Counted from the stretch's first letter, positions 23,809 through 34,800 are shown. The stretch is DNA of 64,000 nt from Streptomyces netropsis (GCF_014203545.1 NZ_JACHJG010000006.1:248001-312000); one strand, 5' to 3'. Program-made: numbers and translations. Notes: a model not told the origin generated them from the sequence alone.

Positions 23809-25185
23809 GTGCGTATGACCCAGATCCTTGACTGGCGACCCGAGCCGGGTGAAGTGGTCGAGTTCCGGCTGACCACCGACCGGGCACCCGTACCGCACCA
23901 CGTGCCCGCGTCGTACTTCCAGCGGTCGCACTTGCAGTCGGCGGCCGCAAACCGCGCCGCCGGACGACAGCAGTCGCCCTGGGTGGCCATGGCGTTCGAC
24001 CTGGCGGGCCGGGCCGATCTCGATGCGCTCACCGAGGCGTGGCAAGGGCTTGTGCGTCGGCACGAGGCCTTCCACACCTGGTACGAGCCGGACACCGAGG
24101 ACCTCACCGGGTTCCGCCTGCCACCTGATTCCCTGACGGTCCGTCCGGCTCGCGTGGGCGACCTCACGAGCACGGACGACCTGCGCGCCCACCTGCACCG
24201 GCGGATCGACGAGGAGACCGCGGCGAGCCGACCGGGTGTGCTGGCCGGAGTGGTCCGACGGGACACGGCGTCCACGGTGTACTTCGCGATCGACCACGCC
24301 TATACCGACGGGCACTCCCTGGCGCTGCTCTTCGACGAGATCCGTACCCGGTACTACGCGGCCTGCGGCGGCGCCTCGGTCGATCTGGCACCGGCACCCG
24401 GCTACCTGGACTGCAACCGCCGCGAACGGGAACGCTCCGCGTCGCTGACGAAAGCCGCGCCGGAGCTCGCCGCATGGTCGGAGTTCCTGGCCGCGGGGGA
24501 CGGCGGCTTCCCCGGCTTCCCTGTCGAGCTGGGTAACGACGCCGACGAACTGCTGACCGGTACGCGACTCCAGTACCCGGTGCTCACAGGTGCCGAGGCC
24601 CGCGCGTTCCGCGCCTATTGCGGCCGGCACGGCGGCGGGTTCGGCGCAGGTGCCTTCGCCGCACTGGCTCTCGCGCAGTGGGAGTTCACCGGCAATGACG
24701 TCTACCGAGTGCTCACCGCCGTGTCGACCAGGGCCTATCCTCGGCTGCTCCACGTGCACGGCTGGCAGGTCAACCTCGTGCCGTTGCTGTTCCGGCTGCC
24801 CGCCTCGCCGACTCTCGCCGGCACGATCGCCGCCGCGCAGCAAGGCTTCCAGCGCGCCCGCGCAGGATACGACGTGCCGCTGCACCGAGCGCTCGAACTG
24901 CTCCTCGAAGACGGCGCCGTCCCCGCCATCCCACCCATGGCGTCCTACGTGGACGGACGGACCGCGCCGGGCTCCCGCGACTACCTGCGCGCGGACGCGA
25001 CCGTCCTGACCGGCCCCGACAACGCCAGCGGCGTGTCGCTGTGGTTCAACTGGTTCCCCGATCGGGCCGACTTGGTGGTCAGCATGCCGGACACCCCGGA
25101 GGCCGCGGCGGGTGTGCCGAAGTACGTCGACCGAGTCAGGGAGATCATGCTCACCGCATTGGCCGGACCCCGCCTCACACCCTGA
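23809..25185 (+). CDS. Stand-alone condensation-domain protein 2
   Basis: A 458-residue condensation-superfamily protein with N-terminal features of C domains (VPASYFQRSHL, LVRRHEAFHTWYE) and the catalytic motif IDHAYTDGHS, His163/Asp167/Gly168. The motif sits at the same residue number as in the preceding protein. The C-terminal half has NLVPLLFRLP and SLWFNWFPD segments typical of the family. A strong GGAGGAGG precedes GTG 23809; ATG 23815 is an alternative. The two proteins are only distantly similar, suggesting two successive acyl-transfer steps, or one active and one structural partner. Confidence 0.82.
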   Translation: MRMTQILDWRPEPGEVVEFRLTTDRAPVPHHVPASYFQRSHLQSAAANRAAGRQQSPWVAMAFDLAGRADLDALTEAWQGLVRRHEAFHTWYEPDTEDLTGFRLPPDSLTVRPARVGDLTSTDDLRAHLHRRIDEETAASRPGVLAGVVRRDTASTVYFAIDHAYTDGHSLALLFDEIRTRYYAACGGASVDLAPAPGYLDCNRRERERSASLTKAAPELAAWSEFLAAGDGGFPGFPVELGNDADELLTGTRLQYPVLTGAEARAFRAYCGRHGGGFGAGAFAALALAQWEFTGNDVYRVLTAVSTRAYPRLLHVHGWQVNLVPLLFRLPASPTLAGTIAAAQQGFQRARAGYDVPLHRALELLLEDGAVPAIPPMASYVDGRTAPGSRDYLRADATVLTGPDNASGVSLWFNWFPDRADLVVSMPDTPEAAAGVPKYVDRVREIMLTALAGPRLTP

Positions 25186-25356
25186 CCCGCCTCACATCCT
25201 GAAGGGACGGGCGCGGTTCTCCTCGCAGCCGTTGCGGTCGTCTGGGCCGACCCGCCTTACAAGCACCCAAAGCAATGCTTATGGCTGTATGAGATATGCA
25301 TCTTCTGCCTTATGGTGGGTGCAGACAGTGACCGTACGAGGAGCGGGAGCACGAGC
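25186..25356 (+). promoter_or_regulatory. Upstream region of racemase with short palindromes
   Basis: AAGCA-A-TGCTT (25270-25280) and AGAT-atgc-ATCT (25292-25303) are small perfect inverted repeats in an A+T-richer stretch just before the racemase gene. They are possible operator half-sites. No gene is present. Confidence 0.3.
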
Positions 25357-26070
25357 GTGGACACGGGCATGAAGACGATCGGGTTGATCGGCGGGATGAG
25401 CTGGGAGTCGACGGCGGAGTACTACCGGATCCTGAACGAGCGGACACGCGAGCGGCTCGGCGGTCTCCACTCGGCCCGCTGCGTGCTCCACTCCGTGGAC
25501 TTCGCGGAGATCGAGCAGTTGCAGGTCCAGGGCCGCTGGGCGGAGGCCGGCGAGGTGCTGGCCGGCGCCGCCCGGTCGTTGGAGGCGGCCGGCGCCGATC
25601 TGCTGCTCATCTGCACCAACACCATGCACAAGGTCGCGGACTCCGTCGAGGCGGCGACCTCGGTCCCGCTGCTGCACCTCGCGGACGCCACCGCGGACGC
25701 CGTCCGCGCCGCGGGACTTCACCGGGTGGGGCTGCTGGGCACCGCGTTCACCATGGAGCAGGATTTCTACCGGGGCCGTCTCGCGGCGGGCGGGCTCGAC
25801 GTCCGCGTCCCGAACTCCGAGGGGCGCGCGCTCGTACACCGGGTGATCTACGAGGAGCTCTGCCTGGGCATCGTCCGCGACGAGTCGCGTGCGGCCTACC
25901 GCCGGGTCGTCGAAGATCTCGTCGCGGGGGGCGCCGAGGGCGTCATCCTGGGGTGCACCGAGATCGAGCTCCTCATCGGCCCCGAGGACAGCCCCGTACC
26001 GGTCTTCCCCACCGCGCGCCTGCACGCCGAGGCAGCGGTCGACGCGGCCCTGGCCCAACACGCCGATTGA
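25357..26070 (+). CDS. Aspartate/glutamate racemase family protein (YgeA/RacX-like)
   Basis: A 237-residue protein with the family signature IGLIGGMSWESTAEYY and the two catalytic cysteines in ICTNTMHK and LGCTEIELL. These enzymes racemise amino acids by two-base thiol chemistry without cofactor; the YgeA branch is broad-specificity. GTG 25357 is preferred because AGGAG lies upstream; ATG 25369 is equally compatible with the fold. It is monocistronic as far as can be seen, though it could supply a D-amino acid to the condensation-domain locus just upstream. Confidence 0.87.
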   Translation: MDTGMKTIGLIGGMSWESTAEYYRILNERTRERLGGLHSARCVLHSVDFAEIEQLQVQGRWAEAGEVLAGAARSLEAAGADLLLICTNTMHKVADSVEAATSVPLLHLADATADAVRAAGLHRVGLLGTAFTMEQDFYRGRLAAGGLDVRVPNSEGRALVHRVIYEELCLGIVRDESRAAYRRVVEDLVAGGAEGVILGCTEIELLIGPEDSPVPVFPTARLHAEAAVDAALAQHAD

Positions 26071-26421
26071 GCACCCGCCGGCGCACCGGAACCCCAACGC
26101 CCTCACGCCGCCGCACACTTACGCGTGGTGACCACCTCCGACCTGCCGGGCGACAGGCACGACCCGAGCGCCGTCGCGGTGAGCGGTATTGAGTCGTACC
26201 TCGACGCCCGGCACACCCCGACGGACACGTCATGTGAACCGTCCGCCACAGGACGCGAGGTACCTGCCCAGGTCATATGGCATCGGAATGCCACGATATG
26301 ACGCTTGGCCGGAAATGCCCACTAGCACAAGGGATTCGGCCGATGTGCGCCCTACGTGACGCTGCGTGCATGCCATGATTCCGCCCGGTGTCGAAGCCGC
26401 TTCCAAGGCCGGGGAGAACCC
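26071..26421. promoter_or_regulatory. Intergenic region upstream of the DUF6603 operon
   Basis: No gene is supported. The region holds a nested inverted repeat at 26272-26302: outer arms GTCATAT and ATATGAC (7 bp) and inner arms GGCAT and ATGCC (5 bp) around a CGGA loop, with three unpaired bases on one side. It lies about 120 bp before the first gene of the operon and could be an operator or an RNA hairpin. A GGGGAG ribosome-binding site precedes ATG 26422 by 5-10 bases. Confidence 0.5.
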
Positions 26422-29400
26422 ATGGCGCTCTCGCTCAAAGACCTGCTCGACCTGTTCCCCGCCCCTGGTGGGGACTTCGTGCTGCCTCGCGACCGGATCG
26501 GGGACATCCCCGGTGTCGGCCCGCTGTTCGAGACGTGGCTGACGTCGGCGGACCTCACGGTGGGCGCTGCGATTCCCAACCGCGGTGAAGTGACCCTGGA
26601 AGGCACGCTGTCCTTCACGGTGGTCGACGGGCCCTGCCCCGTGAACGTCTCCTTCACCGTCGACGCACAGCAGTTGGTCACCGGAGTGCTGCTGGACTTC
26701 ACCCTGCCGGCCACCGAGGCGGACTCCGGGGAACAGGATCCGTTCGCCCCGCATCTCCAACTGTCCGCAGGCGCGCAGGGATTCAGTGCCGCCCTGGTGC
26801 TCACCTTCAAGGACGCCGACGGCGATCCCAAGGAGATGACGTTCACCGCCACGTACCAGGAAGGCGCGCTGATCGGCGACTGGTCCTCCGAGGACGGGGT
26901 GTCCTGGGACGACGTCGCCCACGCGCTCGGCACCGCCCCGGCCGACCTGCCGCCCGCCCTGGTCCCGGTGCTCAAGCAGGTCGCGTTCGCGTACGAGAAG
27001 CGGAAGAGGGCATTCGTCTTCTCGGCCGCCACCGAGTACGTGCAGCTCGCCTTCGCCTCCCTGCCGCAGAAGGCCGGCACCGGCGCGGCGGGGCCGCGGC
27101 TGCGCGCGGTCCTGCTCCAGGGCAAGCTCGAGGCCGGGCTCGCCGACCTGCCCTCGGTCGGCGAGTACGCCCCGGTCGAGGACGACCTCGTCTTCGCCGC
27201 TCTCCAGGCCTTCCACCTCTCGGCGGCCATGACGGTCCGCAAGGTCAAGGCCCTCAACGACCTCATGAGCAACGTCGGCGTCAACATCGGCTTGCCCAGC
27301 CGCAGTCTGACGGACGGGGCGTCGCTGGCCGTCACCGGCGCCACCGCCCTGTCGGAGAAGAACTACGGCCTCGTGTACCCGCTGCGGCGCAAGCCCCAGC
27401 CCGGCCCCACCCCTCCCCCGCGCCTGGAGCTCGTCGCACAGGCCACGGAGGACGAGGAGGACGTTCCCGCCCGGGCGAGCATCCCCCTGGACGCGGTCTT
27501 CGGCCCGCTGCGGCTCTCCGAGATCGGGCTGTCCTACTCCGACGGCACGGCCCGCGTCACCATCGATGCCACGGTCGACGCCGGCGGCATCGAACTGAGC
27601 GCGTCCAAGCTGGGTTTCGCCATCCGCCTGGCCGACGGCGACTGGAGCTTCAAGGCCACCCTCGAAGGGCTCGGTCTCGCCTTCGACCGGCCGCCGGTCC
27701 GCATCGGCGGTGCGTTCCTCGTCAAGGAGTCCGAGCCGCCCTACGAGATGCTGTTCGCCGGCATGGCCGTCATCGAGGCCAAGGTGGCGAGCGTCAAGGT
27801 GCTCGGCGCCTACGCCCGCGCCGAGGGCGGGTACCCCTCGCTGTTCCTCTACGGCGTCCTGGCCGGCCGCAACGGACTGGGCCCGCCCCCCTTCCAGGTG
27901 CGCGGGATCGCCGCCGGCTTCGGCTACAACAGCTCGGTCCGCATCCCGGCCCCCGCCGAGACGCCCGCCTTCCCGTTCGTGGCCGAACTGGGCAGCGGCG
28001 AGCAGCGGCCGCCGCTCGAAGTACTGGACGACCTTCTCGACGGCTCGGGCGGCAGGCCCCCGTGGCTGAGCCCCGCCCAGGGCCAGATCTGGTTCGCGCT
28101 CGGCATCGACTTCACCGTCTTCCAGCTCGTCGACGGCAAGGTGCTGGCCCTGGTCGAGTTCGGGGACGACTTCACCATCGCCGTCCTCGGCCTGGCCACC
28201 GCCTCCTTCCCCGTACGCCGCGACTCCGGCGCCGCCATCGCCCGCGTCCAGCTGGCCATGCAGGCGTTGTACACCTCCTCCGACGGCATGCTCGCGCTGG
28301 CGGCGGAGCTCACACCCGAGTCGTACGTGCTCGACCCCGAGTGCCGGCTGACGGGCGGACTCGCCTACCGGACGTGGTTCAGCGGGGCCCGCGAAGGCGA
28401 CTTCGTTTTCTGTCTGGGCGGCTACGCGCCCGGGTTCGACCGGCCCGACCACTACCCCGTCGTACCGAGGCTCGGCTACACGTGGGGCATCTCCAGCTGT
28501 GTCACCGTCCGGGGCGAGGCGTACACCGCGCTGACCCCGTCGGCGTTCATGGTCGGCGGCAAGCTGGAGGTGTCGTTCCATGCCGGCATCGTCGACGCCT
28601 GGCTGACCGCCCGCCTCGACGCGCTGATCCAGTGGAAGCCGTTCTACTTCCGGCTCGGCGTCGGGGTCCGCATCGGGTTCGCGGTCGACCTGTGGCTGTT
28701 CACCGTCCGGGGCGAAGTCGGCGTCGACCTCGACCTGTGGGGCCCGCCCGTCGGCGGCATCGCCACGGTGCACCTGTGGTGCATCGACTTCGACGTGGAA
28801 TTCGGGGCGAAGCCCGACAAGGCCAAGGAGGTGAGCTGGGCCGAGTTCCAGGAGCAGCTCCCCGCCCGCGACCGGATGCTGCGGATCACCCCGCTCACCG
28901 GCATCCTGCCCGAGGACGAGGCGACCCGCGCCCTCCGCCGGGCGGCCGGCGACGACCGCTGGGTCGTCTCGGCCGACGGCTTCTCCTTCTCCACCACGAC
29001 ACCCGTGCCGGCGTCCAAGGCGACCGTCACGACGAAGGAAGTCGACGGCAAGCCCCTCGACATCCGTCCCATGGCCGTCACCGGGCTGGCCTCCGAGCAC
29101 AAGCTGACGGTGCGCCTGGGAGACGACGAGGGCTTCGACCCGATCCGGCGCGGCTGGACGGTGGAAGCCGTCAACACCAACGTGCCGCAGGCGCTGTGGG
29201 GCGCGGGCGAACCCGCCGCCGCGGACGCGGGGGCGTCCCCGCTCGTGCCGGACCAGCTCATCGGCCTCACCGTCACCGTGCCCGCGCCGAAGGACGGGCC
29301 GACACCCGGCGAGATGACCGACGTCTCGCTCGGCTTCGATCCCCTCGTCCCCAGCCACGCCCTGCCCATCACCCCGGGCGACCTGCCGGCCGGACCGGAG

Positions 29401-29604
29401 CCCCGGGCCTGGCAGCCGGGCCACGAGCCGACGAGCATCGCCGCCATCGCCACAGGCATCGCCACCACCACCGTGCCCGCCAGGGACGCGCTGTACGCCG
29501 AGCTCGCCGAGCTCGGCGTCGCACCGCCCTCCCACGACCGCCTGGACGGCTTCGCCGGCCTCGCCGCGGCGGGCGCCTTCACCGCCGAACCCATGACGAT
29601 CTGA
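26422..29604 (+). CDS. DUF6603-domain protein
   Basis: A 1060-residue protein whose residues about 480-800 match the DUF6603 pattern: LGGYAPGFDRPDHYPVVPRL, AYTALTPSAFMVGGKLE, IQWKPFYFRLGVGVRIGF, DLWGPPVGGIATVHLW and DFDVEFGAKPDK. The N-terminal half is also beta-rich and repetitive. The last 250 residues are a Pro/Ala-rich region with less structure. No signal peptide or membrane helix is visible. DUF6603 occurs in large bacterial and fungal proteins of unknown function. This is the first of six closely spaced plus-strand genes, and the next gene starts 20 bp later. ATG 26422 was chosen for its GGGGAG site. A long antisense frame opposite it is a composition artefact. Confidence 0.82.
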   Translation: MALSLKDLLDLFPAPGGDFVLPRDRIGDIPGVGPLFETWLTSADLTVGAAIPNRGEVTLEGTLSFTVVDGPCPVNVSFTVDAQQLVTGVLLDFTLPATEADSGEQDPFAPHLQLSAGAQGFSAALVLTFKDADGDPKEMTFTATYQEGALIGDWSSEDGVSWDDVAHALGTAPADLPPALVPVLKQVAFAYEKRKRAFVFSAATEYVQLAFASLPQKAGTGAAGPRLRAVLLQGKLEAGLADLPSVGEYAPVEDDLVFAALQAFHLSAAMTVRKVKALNDLMSNVGVNIGLPSRSLTDGASLAVTGATALSEKNYGLVYPLRRKPQPGPTPPPRLELVAQATEDEEDVPARASIPLDAVFGPLRLSEIGLSYSDGTARVTIDATVDAGGIELSASKLGFAIRLADGDWSFKATLEGLGLAFDRPPVRIGGAFLVKESEPPYEMLFAGMAVIEAKVASVKVLGAYARAEGGYPSLFLYGVLAGRNGLGPPPFQVRGIAAGFGYNSSVRIPAPAETPAFPFVAELGSGEQRPPLEVLDDLLDGSGGRPPWLSPAQGQIWFALGIDFTVFQLVDGKVLALVEFGDDFTIAVLGLATASFPVRRDSGAAIARVQLAMQALYTSSDGMLALAAELTPESYVLDPECRLTGGLAYRTWFSGAREGDFVFCLGGYAPGFDRPDHYPVVPRLGYTWGISSCVTVRGEAYTALTPSAFMVGGKLEVSFHAGIVDAWLTARLDALIQWKPFYFRLGVGVRIGFAVDLWLFTVRGEVGVDLDLWGPPVGGIATVHLWCIDFDVEFGAKPDKAKEVSWAEFQEQLPARDRMLRITPLTGILPEDEATRALRRAAGDDRWVVSADGFSFSTTTPVPASKATVTTKEVDGKPLDIRPMAVTGLASEHKLTVRLGDDEGFDPIRRGWTVEAVNTNVPQALWGAGEPAAADAGASPLVPDQLIGLTVTVPAPKDGPTPGEMTDVSLGFDPLVPSHALPITPGDLPAGPEPRAWQPGHEPTSIAAIATGIATTTVPARDALYAELAELGVAPPSHDRLDGFAGLAAAGAFTAEPMTI

Positions 29605-29624
29605 ACCGCGCGAGGGAAGCCACC

Positions 29625-31835
29625 ATGACGCAGCCCACCGCTGCCGGGGACGTCCCCCGGTTCAGCGTCCACTTCCACGACAACCACATCCCGGCCGCAC
29701 CCGCCGGGCTCTACGAGATCGCGCTCGACCACACGGTGTCCGGCGAGAAGGTGGGCACCGACAGCCTGCCCACCGCCCGGCAGGACTTCGAGATCCGCTC
29801 GCCCCAGTTCACCCTCGACGGGTCCTTCGTCCACGCCGTCCACCCCGCACCCGCGGCGAGCGGCGCCTTCGAGTACGTCCTGCCGCACATCACCCTGGGC
29901 CGGCTGATCCTCCCGTGGGAACGCGCCCTCGACCCGGCGAAGCCCGAACTGCCCTGGCTGGCCCTGCTCCTGTTCGCGGAACAGGAACTGCCGGACGACC
30001 CCAAGGCCCAGGGACACGTCCGGACGCGGACCGTGCGCGAACTCCTGACCGCCACCGGCGACGTCCTCGTCCCCGACATCACCCTCGAGGAAGAGGTACC
30101 GCCGGAGCTGCGGGACGCCTCCTGCGCCACGATCGACGTGCCCTCGGACGTCTTCGCCGCGCTCGTGCCCCGCCGCGCCGACCTGCCCTATCTGTGCCAC
30201 GTCCGCAAGGTCACCGACCGGCACGCCCTGCGCGTGCGCCGCAACGGGGAGAAGCTGGAGGTCGGCGACTACTCCGTCGTCGTGGCCAACCGCTTCCCCC
30301 GCACCGCCGGGCGCTACGCCGCGCACCTGGTCTCGCTGGAGGGCTTCGCCGGCCACCTCGACGGCACCCGGCCCGCCCCGTCCGTCGTCCGCATGGTGTC
30401 CCTGCGGGCCTGGTCCTTCGAGGCGGTGCCCGACGCGAGCGCCCACTTCGACGCGCTGATCCGGCACATGGCCGACGACCCCGCCGGCCTCGGACTGCGC
30501 CTGCGGCCCCGCACGGCGGGCACCGCCGCGAGCCCCGCCACCGAGCGCCTGGACCTCGGCTACGTACCGGTGGACCACGGGCTGCCCTCGGCCGAGCACA
30601 CCTTCGCCTGGTACCGCGGCCCCTTCACCCCCGTCGTGGCGCAGGACGTACCGACCCCGGCCACCGGCCACTACGCGCACGCCGACGAAGCCCTGGTCTA
30701 CCTCACCGACGCCGGGGTCTTCGACGTCAGCTACGCGGCCGCCTTCACGCTCGGCCGGGCGCTCGCGATGTCCGACTCCACCCTGGCCGCGACGGTGTCG
30801 GCCTTCCGCGCGCGGGCGCGTCGCCTCGCCCAGCGAGCGCTGATGCGGGACCGGACCGGCCCGCACCCGGCCCGCGACCGGTTCCACGAGCTGATCGACG
30901 AAGGGCTCGGCGCCCGCCTGCACGCGGCCGCCACCTCCCTGCCCGGCACGCGCACCGCGCCCGTACCCGCGCCCCGGCGTGCTGCGGGCGGCGTGCCGCG
31001 GCCGCCGGCCGTCACGGACCTGCGCAACCGGCTGCGCTCCGGCGCGACGCGCGAGGTGCTGCTCCATGCCCTGCGCGAGCCGCTCGCCCCGCTGCTGAGC
31101 GCGCTCGACCAGGTGACCCTGCTGGCCGCGGCCCCGCTCGGCCACCTGGTGCCCGACGCGCGCATGCTGCCGCCGGAGAGCCTGCGCTTCTTCCACGTCG
31201 ACGCGCAGTGGTGCGCCGCCCTGCGCGACGGGGTGCTCAGCACCGGCCTCGGCACCTCGCTCGACGTCGCGGTCAACGACCTCGCGCGCGAAGCCCTCGA
31301 CGAACCCCCGAAGCTGTCGGGGCTCCTCATGCGCTCCGCGCTGGTGAAGAACTGGCCCGACGTCGTGATCGAGCCCCGGCGCGCCGTCACCGGCGACGAC
31401 TTCGATCTGCTGGACATCGTCCACCGTGCGGCCATCGGCCCGGACCTGCTGCTGTGCCTCGTCGACGGCGTGCCCGACCAGGTGGTCTTCCGGGAGCCTT
31501 CCGAAGGCATCCACTTCGGCATCGACGAAGGCGACCGCATCGGCCTGCGCCGGCTCACCGACCCCGTGGGGGATTCGCTGGTCGGCGAGTCCGTCCCGCG
31601 CGCCGGCGAGGGCGACATCACCCGCTTCCTCCGCCCCGCCACCGACACCGGGACGGCCGAGGTCCTCGACCTCGACGCCGGCGCCGACCCGCTGGTCCCC
31701 GCCGTGGCCGCCGCCCTGCGGACGCTGGGGGAGCTGGGCCCGGACGACGCGTTGTCCCCAGGTGCGCTCGCCGTGGAGCTCGTCAATGCCCCGCAACGGA
31801 TCGTCTTCGACCCGAACCGACCCGGCCAGCAGTGA
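29625..31835 (+). CDS. Large conserved-type protein of unknown function (operon gene 2)
   Basis: Not recognised. The 736-residue protein begins MTQPTAAGDVPRF and has a beta-rich first half (YEIALDHTVSG, ITLGRLILPWERAL, LPWLALLLFAEQELP). Around residues 360-450 it has a helical, Arg-rich segment (STLAATVSAFRARARRL). The C-terminal part has EALDEPPKLSGLLMRSALVK and LLLCLVDGVPDQVVFREPSE. No signal peptide, transmembrane helix or catalytic motif is evident. Strict G/C third-position usage and 20-bp and 8-bp spacings to its neighbours support it as a real gene co-transcribed with the DUF6603 gene. It probably functions as a structural or binding component of whatever this operon builds. Confidence 0.8.
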   Translation: MTQPTAAGDVPRFSVHFHDNHIPAAPAGLYEIALDHTVSGEKVGTDSLPTARQDFEIRSPQFTLDGSFVHAVHPAPAASGAFEYVLPHITLGRLILPWERALDPAKPELPWLALLLFAEQELPDDPKAQGHVRTRTVRELLTATGDVLVPDITLEEEVPPELRDASCATIDVPSDVFAALVPRRADLPYLCHVRKVTDRHALRVRRNGEKLEVGDYSVVVANRFPRTAGRYAAHLVSLEGFAGHLDGTRPAPSVVRMVSLRAWSFEAVPDASAHFDALIRHMADDPAGLGLRLRPRTAGTAASPATERLDLGYVPVDHGLPSAEHTFAWYRGPFTPVVAQDVPTPATGHYAHADEALVYLTDAGVFDVSYAAAFTLGRALAMSDSTLAATVSAFRARARRLAQRALMRDRTGPHPARDRFHELIDEGLGARLHAAATSLPGTRTAPVPAPRRAAGGVPRPPAVTDLRNRLRSGATREVLLHALREPLAPLLSALDQVTLLAAAPLGHLVPDARMLPPESLRFFHVDAQWCAALRDGVLSTGLGTSLDVAVNDLAREALDEPPKLSGLLMRSALVKNWPDVVIEPRRAVTGDDFDLLDIVHRAAIGPDLLLCLVDGVPDQVVFREPSEGIHFGIDEGDRIGLRRLTDPVGDSLVGESVPRAGEGDITRFLRPATDTGTAEVLDLDAGADPLVPAVAAALRTLGELGPDDALSPGALAVELVNAPQRIVFDPNRPGQQ

Positions 31836-31843
31836 GGACCAGC

Positions 31844-34800
31844 ATGATGAGTTCCCCGTCCCCCCTGATCGTTCCCGTCCAGGTGGACGCGCTTCTCGTC
31901 AACGAGCGCGTCCGCGCCAACGAGACCTGGCGCCGCTGGGACCCCGACTTCGAGCGGCTGGACGAGCGGCAGCCCCCCGAGCCCGATCCCTTCGGTTCCT
32001 CTGCGACCGGCAAGCCGGGCCACGGGATCCACCTGCAGTGGCTGGTGCCCGACGCCCTGCGGCGCGGGCGGCAGGACGGACCGGCCGGGAAGGTGGAATT
32101 CCCGATCGTTCCCAACCGCTGGCTCGTCGTCCGCTACAGCAGGCCCACGGACCGACCCGGCAGTACGCCTTCCGCCGTCGGCTGGGTCGTCGACAGCGAT
32201 TTCCTCGACGACGCGGACGGCACCTCGTCGTTCCTGGACCCCTGGGCCGAGGGGCTGAAGCCGGCGTGGATCGGCCGGCTCCACGATCTCGCCGAGGCCC
32301 CCTGGACGGAGCCGGCCGGCCGCCGGCCGTTCCTCACCGCGGTGGGCCCGGGACTGCCGACGTTCGCGACGTTCCAGCCCTACAACAAGAACGTCTTCTC
32401 CCTCCACGACCCGCTGACCGACCTCGAAGAGCCGTCGCTGCTCAGCTATCTCGTCGTGGGCTGGTACTCGGACCCGGCCTGGGACATCCTGGCCGCGCCG
32501 CCCGGCGGGGACGTCCGGGCCCTGCTGGAGTCCCTGCGGTGGTCCACCACCGAGAGCGCGTTCCGCCCGGCCCGGTCCCTCTACGCGGGCTCCGCGCTCG
32601 GCCTCTCCTGGAAGATCGACGGCGACCGTCCCGACTCCGACAAGCCCGACGTGGTCACCGACATCGACGTCGCCGTCGGACACGTCGCCACCGACGCCGA
32701 GACGGCCCTCCACCCGGCGGCCCTGGACGATCCGGAGGCCGCACGCCTGTGGGAGGCGTTCTGCTACGACCTGCTGGACGTGCTCGACGAGGACGGGGAC
32801 GCGGCCCTCGACCAGGCCACCCGCCGCACCTGGTTCGGTAATGAGCAGGGCGGCTACACCTGGCGCATCGTCGACCGTCCCCCGGCCGACGGCAGCCCGC
32901 AGCCGCGGCTCACGCCGCAGCAGTCGGCCGACGAGCGGCAGTGGCTGGCCGCGCTCAACGCCACCCAGGCCGAACACGACGCCGCCTCCCGCGAGCTCTC
33001 CCACTTCCAGCGCCGCCTGTACGGCCTGTGGTGGCTGCACGGTCGGCCGACCCTGCCGGGACCCGAATGGAAAGCCGCGTGCGAAGCGCAATTCGACCCT
33101 GACGGCGAGGGCACCGTCGCCGCGCAGGCCCGGGACAAGCTCACCGCCCTCTTCGGCGAGAACGGCCTGCGCTCCCGCATCCCGTGGGGCGACACCGCCG
33201 AGGAGCTCGCGGACCGGGTCCACGAATACGCCACCGATCACTGCCTCCTGCCGGGCCGGGAGCTCCAGCGGTGCGCCGAGCCCGCCTTCCACAGCACGCC
33301 CGACCCCTCGGTCATCATCCGCGGGGCCAAGCTGGACCGGCCCCTGACCGACGAGGCGGACCTGGCCTGCCGCACCTCCGAGGAGACGGTGACGCAGGTC
33401 CGCATCCGCGGCGAGATGACCGCGCCCCCCGCAGCGCCGCCGGCCCCCGACCTGACCGGCCTGCCCGAAACGACCGCCCTGGACGCGCTCCTCGGCGAGT
33501 TCTTCCTCCTCGACCTCGCCGCCGTCACGCCGGGCGGCAATCCCGACGCGACAGCTCTGGAGGAGGCGCTGGCCCGCCCCGGCGTCAACGTCACCGGCAC
33601 CGTCGCCCGCTGGATGCGCCAGTGGCGGCAACCCTGGTCGCCGCTGCACCTCATCTGGAAGATGAACTGCTACCCCACCCCCTACCGCAGCGACGGGCAG
33701 GACCACTGGACGTTCTGCGGTACCCGCTACCGCTGGCAGGGCACCGGCGACGAGGGCCCCACCGTCCTCGCCGGGCGGGCCATGCTCAATCCCCTGCCCG
33801 GCTTCACCACCCGGGCCCGCCTCGCGCAGCACGCCGACACACATCCCCGCGGGCCCGTGGAGAAGCTGCGCGAACTCCGCGCCCGGGCGGAGGACTGGGA
33901 CCTGCTCTCCCAGCGCATCGACGGCGTCAACGACTGGCTGGCCCAGCACACCACCTCGACGAACCTCGCTCCGGTCGACGCGCTCGCGGACCTCGTCGAC
34001 AACCGCACCTCGCGCGTCTCACTGAGCGAAGTCCCCGAACCCGGCCCGGCCTCGGGCTCCGACCGTACGTTCCAGCCGGTCAGGGCGGCCCAGCTCACCT
34101 TCGAGCAGCTCCACGTCATCGACCGGTTCGGCCGGTCCCTGGCCGTCATCAGTCCCGACAACGTGGCATCGTTCCCGATCCTGCCCGCCGACAGCGTCAC
34201 TCCCGACATCCCGGTGCTGCCCGAGAATCCGTACCGTTTCATCCAGTTGCCCCCGCGTCTGCTCCAGCCCACCCGGCTGCGCTTCGACTTCGTCTCCACC
34301 AAGGACGACCACCACCGCGTCGACGTCGACGCGGGCCCGGGTGAGGCGGCGGGAGAGAGTCCCGTCTGCGGCTGGCTCGTGGCCAACCACCTCTCGCGGT
34401 CGCTGCTCGTGCACGCCCCGGACGGTGCGGCGCTGGGCGAGATCCGGGCGGTCCTGGACACCGCGCACCAGCAGCTCGCCGACTGGGATCCGCTGCCCGA
34501 GTCGCCCTACCCCGACCTCGGCCCGGACACGGAGTCCGGGCGGGCCTTCGCCGCGGAACTGCCCCATCTGTACGGCTTCGTCACCAAGCTGCTCGAGGGC
34601 GGGGCGGACGCCTTCGCCGAGTTGCTGACCGCCGTCGACCGCAGTATGTCGGCCACCACGCCCGGCGAGGACGACACCAGCCTGGCCGCACTCGTGGGCC
34701 GCCCCATGGCGCTGCTGCGCGCCCGGCTGAAGTTCGAGCTGAACGGGCCGCCGATGACGTCCTCGTCCTGGAGCGACGTCGTCGAACAGCCGGCACCGGA

